The position numbers and the translations under genes are program-made. A stretch of DNA of 5,933 bases, taken from positions 1-5,933 of the forward strand of contig JAFTBA010000204.1 of the NCBI GenBank assembly GCA_017458545.1, read 5' to 3'. Positions within the stretch are counted from its first letter, which is position 1; each line of letters starts with the position of its first letter. The DNA comes from Synergistaceae bacterium (lineage in GTDB: Bacteria; Synergistota; Synergistia; Synergistales; Aminobacteriaceae). Under the pieces are notes generated by a model. That model saw only the letters and a list, made by a program, of their open reading frames with translations. It ran no database searches and was not told where the DNA came from. Shown piece by piece: positions 1 through 5,082 of the stretch.

Positions 1-599
1 CGAACTTTCACCTCCTCCTCAAATGCAAAATCCAAATACCAGTTTTTGCCTCGTCTCCGTAACGTCGGTACACATTCGTTACGCGTTTTACAATGTTTTT
101 GAATGTAAACTACATCGCTCTTGCTCAAGTTTACATTTACCCAGTCCCATGTGTTATTGATAAATACTTTCAGTTTCGCCGTTAATGTCCCTGTTCTTAC
201 AAAGCAATTATCTCTATACATCGCAGGGTAAATCTTTCCAGATACCGGACGGCCAGGTTCTCTGCCTTTATGTGTGCTTTGCCAGTTAGCATAATTGCTC
301 CTGTATGAGCTTACTTTGCCTAATGCTTCCATTATTGAGGCTCGTCGCATATAACTTGGGAACTTATGAAAATTTTTATCATAGTCATACTTTGGAGTTG
401 GATTGCTTGCTGTTCTGTGGGTAAGTTTCTCAACTGTACGTACTCTGTCTAATGAAGATGTAACACTTGAAATATAATCCCATTCACTGATAACAACGTT
501 AATGAAAAAATCAGTAGAAGCACGATAAAAGTCAACAGTACGGTAAAACGCTCCATGTGCACAGCCTATCTTAACTTTGTACGTTGACATAAGTTTCAT
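1..599 (-). CDS. tnpB: TnpB, RNA-guided nuclease of an IS200/IS605-type element (5' part only, runs off the left edge)
   Basis: This frame is open without a stop from an ATG at 599-597 to the window edge and gives 199 residues, so the gene continues outside. What is seen: residues 80-87 read FPSYMRRA, 94-106 GKVSSYRSNYANW, 116-128 GRPVSGKIYPAMY, and 186-196 NWYLDFAFEEE. These are landmarks of the N-terminal half of OrfB/TnpB proteins carried by IS605-type elements. What is known of the family: TnpB is a transposon-encoded RNA-guided DNA endonuclease, ancestral to Cas12, whose RuvC catalytic acidic residues and zinc ribbon lie in the C-terminal half. That half is outside the window, so activity cannot be judged. 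Usual family length is about 350-500 residues. The start lies 4 bases after the tnpA stop, which suggests translational coupling; no strong Shine-Dalgarno is visible. A second in-frame ATG at 590-588 is an alternative start. Confidence 0.85.
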   Translation of the reverse strand, partial: MKLMSTYKVKIGCAHGAFYRTVDFYRASTDFFINVVISEWDYISSVTSSLDRVRTVEKLTHRTASNPTPKYDYDKNFHKFPSYMRRASIMEALGKVSSYRSNYANWQSTHKGREPGRPVSGKIYPAMYRDNCFVRTGTLTAKLKVFINNTWDWVNVNLSKSDVVYIQKHCKTRNECVPTLRRRGKNWYLDFAFEEEVKV

Positions 600-603
600 G
601 AGA

Positions 604-1005
604 TTATCTTTCTTTCTGACGCATAATGTATTCCGTAATCTGCTGCTGTGTGTTTTCTGATACCGTTGCAATGAAATATGAAGGATTCCACAAATGGCCT
701 GCCCATAACTGTCTGCGTAATTTATCTCCGTATATCTTAAACAGTATTCTGGCTGAAACACCTTTAAGAGCCTTAATAACATCCGGTATGTAATGTTGAG
801 GTGAACAATCAATGAGTAAATGGACATGATCACAATCGGTATGAGCTTCGAGAATAGAGAAATTATGATCGAATGAAATTTTATGTAATATCTCCAGTAG
901 AGACTTCTCAATATTATAAGTCAAGACTTTCCTGCGATATTTTACGCACCAAACTACATGATACTGAATAGAATATATGTATCCTCTTCCGTGATGTAAA
1001 AGCAC
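604..1005 (-). CDS. tnpA: IS200/IS605 family transposase TnpA (HUH/Y1)
   Basis: Single-strand transposase that excises and inserts the element as ssDNA through a covalent 5'-phosphotyrosine link. Numbering is from a GTG at 1014-1012 (136 residues). YHVVWCVKYRRKVL (18-31) is the conserved N-terminal strand. DHVHLLI (62-68) carries the HUH metal-binding pair H63 and H65. The C-terminal helix has Y129 with Q133, the Y-x-x-x-Q spacing of the Y1 catalytic tyrosine in IS608-type enzymes, preceded by the typical SYFIATVSEN stretch. All expected catalytic residues are present and there is no frameshift, so the protein looks functional. Start choice: the only good Shine-Dalgarno (GAGGTGA) overlaps the first GTG but stands 5 bases before a second GTG at 1005-1003, which I prefer (133 residues). 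That removes three residues ahead of the common LLHHGR N-terminus. tnpB follows 4 bases downstream on the same strand. Confidence 0.93.
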   Translation of the reverse strand: MLLHHGRGYIYSIQYHVVWCVKYRRKVLTYNIEKSLLEILHKISFDHNFSILEAHTDCDHVHLLIDCSPQHYIPDVIKALKGVSARILFKIYGDKLRRQLWAGHLWNPSYFIATVSENTQQQITEYIMRQKER

Positions 1006-1055
1006 ACATCTCACCTCAAAAAGAAGGATAACATATGTATAAGAAAAAGTGAAGT

Positions 1056-1081
1056 CTATTTATTTAGGAAAAAATAAATAG
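1056..1081 (-). repeat. AT-rich perfect hairpin in the IS left end
   Basis: A perfect 10-bp inverted repeat, CTATTTATTT at 1056-1065 against AAATAAATAG at 1072-1081, with a 6-base loop. It lies between the tnpA start and the GC-rich hairpin at 1082-1123 and touches the latter without a gap. In IS200-type elements the region upstream of tnpA commonly holds two stem-loops, one at the end recognised by the transposase or stopping readthrough and one in the tnpA leader. This one fits the second position. That role is inferred. Confidence 0.6.
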
Positions 1082-1123
1082 AGCCGCCTAACTCACGACT
1101 AAAGTCGCGAGAATGCGGCGGCT
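1082..1123 (-). repeat. GC-rich subterminal hairpin, probable IS left end and possible terminator
   Basis: Imperfect hairpin: outer stem AGCCGCC (1082-1088) with GGCGGCT (1117-1123), internal loop, then CTC (1092-1094) with GAG (1109-1111), an A/C mismatch, and CGAC (1096-1099) with GTCG (1104-1107) around TAAA. Irregular hairpins of this kind just inside the ends are what IS200/IS605 TnpA recognises. The element end should therefore lie just beyond it, between about 1124 and the MATE stop at 1165; the exact cleavage site cannot be fixed without the other end. Read on the minus strand, the stem is followed by a T-rich tract, so it could also end MATE transcripts and shield tnpA from readthrough. 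Confidence 0.65.
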
Positions 1124-1152
1124 ATGTATTCAATGACAAAACTTCATCGGAC

Positions 1153-1169
1153 GTTAGGGCAGCCCTAAC
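1153..1169. repeat. 17-bp palindrome over the MATE stop codon
   Basis: GTTAGGGC (1153-1160) and GCCCTAAC (1162-1169) form a perfect 8-bp inverted repeat around a single A. It covers the last codon and stop of the MATE gene. As RNA it would give about 6 bp closed by a 5-base loop. No T-run follows directly on either strand, so it is not a classical intrinsic terminator. It could be a weak 3'-end structure, a protein site, or chance. Confidence 0.4.
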
Positions 1170-2562
1170 CCTTACTGCTAAGCTCCCTGTATATCATAAC
1201 GATAACAATCACCGACACTACGAACGTCAATGCATCGCTCGCCGGCATTGACCACAATACCCCGTCAAGCCCCATGAACATAGGCATAATTATTGTCAAA
1301 CCTGCTCCGAAAATTACTTCCCTTATTATCGAAAGCCCTGCCGATATATATGGCCTTCCCATAGCCTGAATAAATATAAATGCTGCCTTGTTGATACACG
1401 CAAGTACTATCAGGCACAAATAAGTCCTGAAACATCTCACGGTGAACTCAGCATAGTACACGCTCTCTCCTGACGCTCCGAACAACGAAGCTATCTCAGC
1501 AGGAAATACCTCGACAATCACAAACGCTATTACACCTATAACTGTCTCGCAGGTCAGCAGTAAACTGAACAATGATTTGACTCTGTCAGGACGTTCAGCA
1601 CCAACGTTATAACCTACTATAGGAGTACAGCTCGCCGATAAACCTACTACGATTGAGATGACTATCTGAAAGAACTTCATGACTATACCGATTACTGCCA
1701 TAGGAATTTGGGAGTATTCGGGCTGACTGAAAACAGAATCCGTTGCGCCGTACTTCTTTATCATCATGTTCACGCTCGCAACGCTTATCACTAACGCTAT
1801 CTGTGAAAGAAAACTGCACATTCCAAGCGGTAAATACCGTTTCATTAACGACAGGTTAAAATGAAGATTAGACCGCGAAAATTCAACCGCTTTCATCTTA
1901 CATGCTATGTATCTCAATGACATTAACGCCGTGAAAATCTGTCCCGTTATCGTTGCAACTGCTGCACCCGTCATCCCCCAGTGAAAGCAGAAAATAAATA
2001 CAGGGTCTAACACAATGTTAATACCTGCTCCCATTAAGGTCGAGAACATAACATAGTTGGGGCTTCCGTCAGCAGAAATTACAGGGTTCATGGCCTGACC
2101 GAAAACATAAAACGGTATTCCCGGAATTATCCACGAGAAATATTCAACCGCAAGTTTGAACGTCTCATCGTTCACACGCCCCCCGAACAACGCAACAAGT
2201 TCCTCACGCAGCACCCAATACACTAACGCTATAATCACTCCTGCAGTTGACGACAGCAATGCTGCACTTCCTACGCTGTTACCTGCCTGCTTGGGATTCC
2301 TTGCGCCCAGACTCATGCTCACGAACGCGCATACTCCGTCACCGATTAAGAGAGTGAACGCCAATGCTATTACCGTTAAGGGGAAGACTACATTGTTTGC
2401 GGCGTTACCGTTTGAGCCGAGATAATCAGCGTTTGCAATGAATATCTGATCTACTATGTTGTAGAGTGCCGCGACTAAAAGCGATACTATGAGTGGTACT
2501 GAGTAACGGAGCATTAATTTACTGACAGGCTCGCGCTCCAAAAAAATATTTGTGTCCAACAT
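1165..2562 (-). CDS. MATE family efflux transporter (MepA/NorM-like)
   Basis: Inner-membrane multidrug antiporter of about 12 transmembrane helices that exports drugs or cationic compounds using a Na+ or H+ gradient; the substrate cannot be predicted. Seen in the sequence, numbered from an upstream ATG at 2574: SVPLIVSLLVAALYNIVDQIFIA (25-47) is the first-helix signature with its Pro and YNIVD. GDGVCAFVSMSLGARNPKQA (78-97) is the conserved loop after helix 2. ADGSPNYVM (168-176) leads to INIVLDPVFIF (185-195), and GMTGAAVATITGQ (200-212) follows. The second half repeats the pattern with GLSASCTPIVGYNVGAERPD (311-330) and QAMGRPYISAGLSIIREV (403-420). The length of 465-469 residues is normal for a complete protein. 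I prefer the ATG at 2562-2560 because AAGGTGA precedes it closely; the ATG at 2574 has no comparable site. It is transcribed divergently from the exported-protein gene at 2740, and its 3' end abuts the insertion element. Confidence 0.93.
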   Translation of the reverse strand: MLDTNIFLEREPVSKLMLRYSVPLIVSLLVAALYNIVDQIFIANADYLGSNGNAANNVVFPLTVIALAFTLLIGDGVCAFVSMSLGARNPKQAGNSVGSAALLSSTAGVIIALVYWVLREELVALFGGRVNDETFKLAVEYFSWIIPGIPFYVFGQAMNPVISADGSPNYVMFSTLMGAGINIVLDPVFIFCFHWGMTGAAVATITGQIFTALMSLRYIACKMKAVEFSRSNLHFNLSLMKRYLPLGMCSFLSQIALVISVASVNMMIKKYGATDSVFSQPEYSQIPMAVIGIVMKFFQIVISIVVGLSASCTPIVGYNVGAERPDRVKSLFSLLLTCETVIGVIAFVIVEVFPAEIASLFGASGESVYYAEFTVRCFRTYLCLIVLACINKAAFIFIQAMGRPYISAGLSIIREVIFGAGLTIIMPMFMGLDGVLWSMPASDALTFVVSVIVIVMIYRELSSKG

Positions 2563-2593
2563 TATCACCTTCATGAAAAATTCTCAGGGCAAT

Positions 2594-2633
2594 AAAAAAA
2601 ATGCGTATGCCCTTTCGCCCGGACTTACGCATT
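2594..2633 (-). terminator. Intrinsic terminator inside the MATE leader (candidate attenuator)
   Basis: On the minus strand an 8-bp perfect stem (plus-strand AATGCGTA 2600-2607 with TACGCATT 2626-2633) continues past an A/A mismatch into a 4-bp stem (minus-strand GTCC/GGGC, one G-U pair) closed by an 8-base loop. It is followed at once by seven to eight T residues (plus-strand A-run 2594-2601). No T-run follows on the plus strand, so it acts in the MATE direction only. There is no minus-strand gene upstream of it in this window; what lies upstream is the divergent gene. It sits about 30 bases before the preferred MATE start and after the promoter at 2655-2663, so it should stop transcription before the gene unless relieved. 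Confidence 0.75.
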
Positions 2634-2654
2634 CTCATGCTGCACAGCAAAATT

Positions 2655-2663
2655 ATTATAACA
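2655..2663 (-). promoter_or_regulatory. Extended -10 promoter for the MATE gene
   Basis: The minus strand reads TGTTATAAT, a perfect TATAAT (2660-2655) preceded by the TG of an extended -10 element. No convincing -35 hexamer stands 16-18 bases upstream, as is often seen with extended -10 promoters. The expected transcript start is near 2648, giving a leader of about 85 bases that contains the terminator at 2594-2633. Confidence 0.55.
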
Positions 2664-2685
2664 CTCTCAAACTTAATAACTTTGT

Positions 2686-2719
2686 AAATTACCTAGCGTA
2701 TAATATGCAAAATTACCTA
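2686..2719 (+). repeat. Two 10-bp direct repeats flanking the -10 box (candidate operator)
   Basis: AAATTACCTA occurs at 2686-2695 and again, exactly, at 2710-2719, with a 24-bp period. The first copy lies in the spacer just upstream of the -10 box and the second covers the expected transcription start. Direct repeats placed around a promoter core are typical of sites for a regulator that would block RNA polymerase; the regulator is not in the window. Confidence 0.5.
2699..2704 (+). promoter_or_regulatory. -10 box (TATAAT) for the SYNERG-CTERM protein gene
   Basis: A perfect TATAAT stands 36 bases before the start codon of the 649-residue protein. The -35 region at 17-bp spacing (near 2676-2681, ATAACT) is poor, so the promoter may be weak or need an activator. 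The ribosome binding site AAGGGGAG (about 2726-2733) ends 6 bases before the TTG start. Confidence 0.5.
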
Positions 2720-2739
2720 ATACAAAAGGGGAGATTATT

Positions 2740-4689
2740 TTGAAGAGATTTATATTTATTCTCACAGCGTTATCCCTTATTCTTTCGGCTCAGTCCGCTT
2801 CAGCCTCGTATCTCTACACGTTCTCATCGGGCGACGTACTTGACCCCGATGCAACGGATGCTTATTACGGGTTAGGACGGATTGATTTTGACGAGTTCGG
2901 TATTCCGTTCCCTACCGTCATCGAATCGGGCGACCCGCGTTCTCTCGGCGCAGGTCTGTTCACGCGAAACGGAAAAGAGTACATCTACGTTACTAAAACC
3001 CTCAAATACGGCGCGTCTACTACTCACCTGGTAACCGATTACTCGTTCTATGACCCCTCCATTAGCGTCTCAATACCACTCAACCCTGGCGAAAATACTC
3101 TCAGCTTACCCTACAACACAGTAGCAACCTCGGATATTCTCCTTCCACCTGATGAGGCTAACGGACTCATTTACGCGATTGACGGCAACACTCTAAGGGC
3201 TATCGACCCGTTAACGTGGACTGACTCAGCTACAGCACAGTTAAGCACTGAGTATCAGGTTCATAACCTCGTCAGCTTATGGCCAGACTCACACAATTAC
3301 CTTTACGTCTGGAGCTCAAAGCGCACCAACATTAACCCTGCAAGCGGTGATTACACTCCCATAAGCAGCGACATTCACGTTTACGACAGGGAAACACTCG
3401 CAGAACTCGCAGTGTTCCGCCACGTAAGAACAGGTTTCGACACAACTATCAGAAAGTCTGACGATGAACCTACTCTCGAAATGGGACGCGGACTCGTTTT
3501 CATCGCTGATAATCTTATTGCTTACGTTGCTTACGATACTGCAGTCTCGAAAGACGCTCATGCTTCAATCTGGTGCATTGACGAGTCAGGAACAGTACCG
3601 ACTTCAACACGTACTATTTCGAGCAGGGATATTAACGGCTTTGATGTTGACATCGAGTCGCCTATGCCTGACGGTCTCGGAGGGTTCTATTTCGTTGCGG
3701 AGTCAGGAGACTTGAACGCAAGCCTTTCTTCAACGGATATAAGCTCAACAGTTTATCATTACACTGCTGACAAGAGACTGTTCTCAACACCGTCAATTAA
3801 TGTTACGTCAAATGCAGAACTCGTTATGACTGACGAAGGTCCTCACAAAGGAAGCATCTTCATGTTCAGCATTATAGGCGCACATATTGCAGCTTCCTTA
3901 GACAACAACGTTGAAGTATTCTTCTGGGACGGCGAACAGGGTACTGACTCTATGGACTGGGGGAATCATCAGACGAACCTTATCCTCTACGAAGTCGGCG
4001 TTGAAATCGAAAAGCCCTTCCCAGTAGGTAACGGATTCTTCTACTCAATGGAGAGCAAGAACGAATCTATCCGTGATGAGAAAGACTCGGTGTTTTACTG
4101 GAACGGTACCTTCGGGAGCAGATCACAGCTCGTATGGTCATCGGACAATGAACTAGAAGTTGAACAGCCTCCGCTTGACGGCAACGGCGGATTCTATTTC
4201 GTCAATGTCGACATGGTCAGCACTGATGCTAAGACACTCATAAGCACAATGACGCTCATGCACGGAAGACCTTCAGGAGCAACACCTGTGTGTGATTTGG
4301 GTTCATTCCTTGCGCCTCCTTCAACGTTCAAGCCTAACCCTAACGCCCCCCAGGCGATTCCCGAAGAGGCATTCCAGAATGAATTTGCACTCGTTGAGAT
4401 TCCAGAACAGAATCAGCTCTTTGCCGGTGCAGGCCCTGTAGGAGGTAAATTCCGTCTGACAGTTCTCGACTGGACGAAGAAAGCTGCCCTCGAGTCTGGC
4501 GACAACATAATCATCACCTTCAATGACGAGGAAATGGGCGGTAATGCTAACATCGGCGGTATGGTTAAATTCACTGAAGGCTCCCGTCAAATAGGAGTCG
4601 CAAGCAAAGACGGCTGCGATTCAGGATTCGGAGTCCTCGCAATAGCAGGAGTAATTATGCTCGCAGTATCGCGCAAACGTTCACGTTAA
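2740..4689 (+). CDS. Exported beta-rich repeat protein with SYNERG-CTERM sorting signal, function unknown
   Basis: No family beyond the terminal signals is recognised. Residues 1-22 are a Sec signal peptide: MKR, a hydrophobic core from about 4 to 17, and a cleavage site after A20-S21-A22. The C-terminus carries the SYNERG-CTERM layout: G625-C626-D627, S628-G629-F630-G631, a hydrophobic stretch to about V643, then S-R-K-R-S-R. Such tails are thought to direct surface sorting, with the Cys as the likely processing or attachment point. The body (about 140-515) is beta-rich with blade-like repeats: LGGFYFVAES (313-322), GNGFFYSMES (430-439) and GNGGFYFVNV (481-490), each followed by a line such as VYHYTADKRL or VFYWNGTFGS. 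This suggests a beta-propeller. A Pro-rich linker (526-541) leads to a small C-terminal domain (about 545-615). The start is TTG, chosen for the AAGGGGAG site 6 bases upstream and because the signal peptide begins there. A 63-residue gene follows after 52 bases. Confidence 0.85.
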   Translation: MKRFIFILTALSLILSAQSASASYLYTFSSGDVLDPDATDAYYGLGRIDFDEFGIPFPTVIESGDPRSLGAGLFTRNGKEYIYVTKTLKYGASTTHLVTDYSFYDPSISVSIPLNPGENTLSLPYNTVATSDILLPPDEANGLIYAIDGNTLRAIDPLTWTDSATAQLSTEYQVHNLVSLWPDSHNYLYVWSSKRTNINPASGDYTPISSDIHVYDRETLAELAVFRHVRTGFDTTIRKSDDEPTLEMGRGLVFIADNLIAYVAYDTAVSKDAHASIWCIDESGTVPTSTRTISSRDINGFDVDIESPMPDGLGGFYFVAESGDLNASLSSTDISSTVYHYTADKRLFSTPSINVTSNAELVMTDEGPHKGSIFMFSIIGAHIAASLDNNVEVFFWDGEQGTDSMDWGNHQTNLILYEVGVEIEKPFPVGNGFFYSMESKNESIRDEKDSVFYWNGTFGSRSQLVWSSDNELEVEQPPLDGNGGFYFVNVDMVSTDAKTLISTMTLMHGRPSGATPVCDLGSFLAPPSTFKPNPNAPQAIPEEAFQNEFALVEIPEQNQLFAGAGPVGGKFRLTVLDWTKKAALESGDNIIITFNDEEMGGNANIGGMVKFTEGSRQIGVASKDGCDSGFGVLAIAGVIMLAVSRKRSR

Positions 4690-4698
4690 TGTTAAAAT
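4690..4698 (+). promoter_or_regulatory. Possible internal extended -10 (TGTTAAAAT) before the 63-residue gene
   Basis: TG-T-TAAAAT follows directly after the stop codon of the exported protein and matches an extended -10 with one mismatch from TATAAT. No -35 is seen. It could give the short downstream gene its own transcript, but the gene may equally be cotranscribed from 2699. Low certainty. Confidence 0.25.
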
Positions 4699-4741
4699 AT
4701 CTGTATTCACCAAACGCATGACAATCAAGGAGGAATGAACA

Positions 4742-4933
4742 ATGCGTGTAGTACAGACAAGCATAATCACCAACACTGCAGGTAACGCCAACAGACTCGA
4801 ACGCGGTGCAGTCATACGCCGTAACGAGACACAGTATATGCACGTACGTGAACCTGTACTGGTACAGCGTCCGCGCGTTGAGGACTTCAACAATTTAGTG
4901 GTCATTCACGATCAGGTCGAACAGTACATCTGA
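4742..4933 (+). CDS. Small protein of unknown function (63 residues)
   Basis: I do not recognise this protein. It is supported as a real gene by a near-perfect Shine-Dalgarno, AAGGAGG (4727-4733), 8 bases before its ATG, and by an intrinsic terminator 21 bases after its TGA. It has no signal peptide, no membrane segment and no cysteine, so it is probably cytoplasmic. The sequence is rich in Arg, Val and Asn. Its middle (residues 18-45) is charged and Arg-rich, and its last third is acidic (VEDF, VVIHDQVEQYI), which could form strands or a short helix. The gene lies 52 bases behind the SYNERG-CTERM gene on the same strand, so the two may form an operon ending at 4955-5008. A structural, regulatory or toxin-antitoxin role cannot be assigned. 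Open frames on the opposite strand here lack ribosome binding sites. Confidence 0.75.
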   Translation: MRVVQTSIITNTAGNANRLERGAVIRRNETQYMHVREPVLVQRPRVEDFNNLVVIHDQVEQYI

Positions 4934-4954
4934 TTAACGTTCAGCAAATCAATT

Positions 4955-5008
4955 ATCCTTCTCCGCAGTTAAAACACTGCATTCGCGCAGGAGAGGGATT
5001 TTTATTTT
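4955..5008 (+). terminator. Intrinsic terminator after the 63-residue gene
   Basis: A 10-bp stem with one G-T pair, ATCCTTCTCC (4955-4964) with GGAGAGGGAT (4990-4999), runs into TTTTTATTTT (4999-5008). Inside it is a second small stem, GCAGT (4965-4969) with ACTGC (4976-4980), so the structure is a branched or extended hairpin. It ends the unit beginning at 2740 and separates it from the PQQ-protein gene. The reverse strand lacks a matching T-run. Confidence 0.85.
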
Positions 5009-5012
5009 GTTG

Positions 5013-5021
5013 TGATACAAT
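5013..5021 (+). promoter_or_regulatory. Extended -10 promoter for the PQQ-type propeller gene
   Basis: TGATACAAT matches an extended -10 (TG-n-TACAAT, one mismatch in the hexamer) just after the terminator. No -35 hexamer is convincing. The start point would be near 5028, giving a leader of about 55 bases that consists largely of the hairpin at 5027-5051. Confidence 0.5.
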
Positions 5022-5026
5022 TCTTT

Positions 5027-5051
5027 TGCCCTGACAGAATTTTTCAGGGCA
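5027..5051 (+). promoter_or_regulatory. Perfect 8-bp leader hairpin upstream of the PQQ-type protein gene
   Basis: TGCCCTGA (5027-5034) pairs perfectly with TCAGGGCA (5044-5051) around a 9-base loop. No T-run follows on either strand, so it is not a terminator. It sits at the predicted 5' end of the transcript and could protect the mRNA or bind a protein as DNA. Part of it recurs in the MATE leader at 2574-2592. Confidence 0.55.
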
Positions 5052-5064
5052 GATTATTTATATC

Positions 5065-5070
5065 AGGAGG
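5065..5070 (+). promoter_or_regulatory. Shine-Dalgarno AGGAGG with unusually long spacing
   Basis: A full AGGAGG stands 12 bases before the ATG at 5083, longer than the usual 5-9. No alternative in-frame start codon lies between them, and the signal peptide begins at this ATG, so the start is kept. Confidence 0.6.
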
Positions 5071-5082
5071 TATCTTTTCGTA

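Noticed and set aside
2156..2425. A plus-strand frame antisense to the MATE gene.
   Set aside because: It is explained by the codon composition of the MATE gene; no start signals or recognisable product.
2522..2638. A minus-strand leader reading frame starting MRMRKSGRKG that runs through the terminator and overlaps the MATE start, as in ribosome-controlled attenuation.
   Set aside because: No Shine-Dalgarno precedes its ATG, and the first part of the frame simply follows the hairpin sequence. It stays a possibility but is not supported as a gene.
2686..2719. The start of a CRISPR array.
   Set aside because: There are only two 10-bp copies with a 14-bp gap around a promoter box; CRISPR repeats are longer and more numerous.
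2552..2743. A 63-codon plus-strand frame across the divergent promoter region.
   Set aside because: It overlaps the MATE leader and promoter boxes, has low-complexity content and no ribosome binding site.
3316..3715. Frames of 81-83 codons on both strands inside the SYNERG-CTERM protein gene.
   Set aside because: They lie wholly within a well-supported coding region and have no ribosome binding site or recognisable product.
4655..4905. Two minus-strand frames opposite the 63-residue gene.
   Set aside because: The plus-strand gene has a strong Shine-Dalgarno and a terminator; the minus-strand frames have neither.
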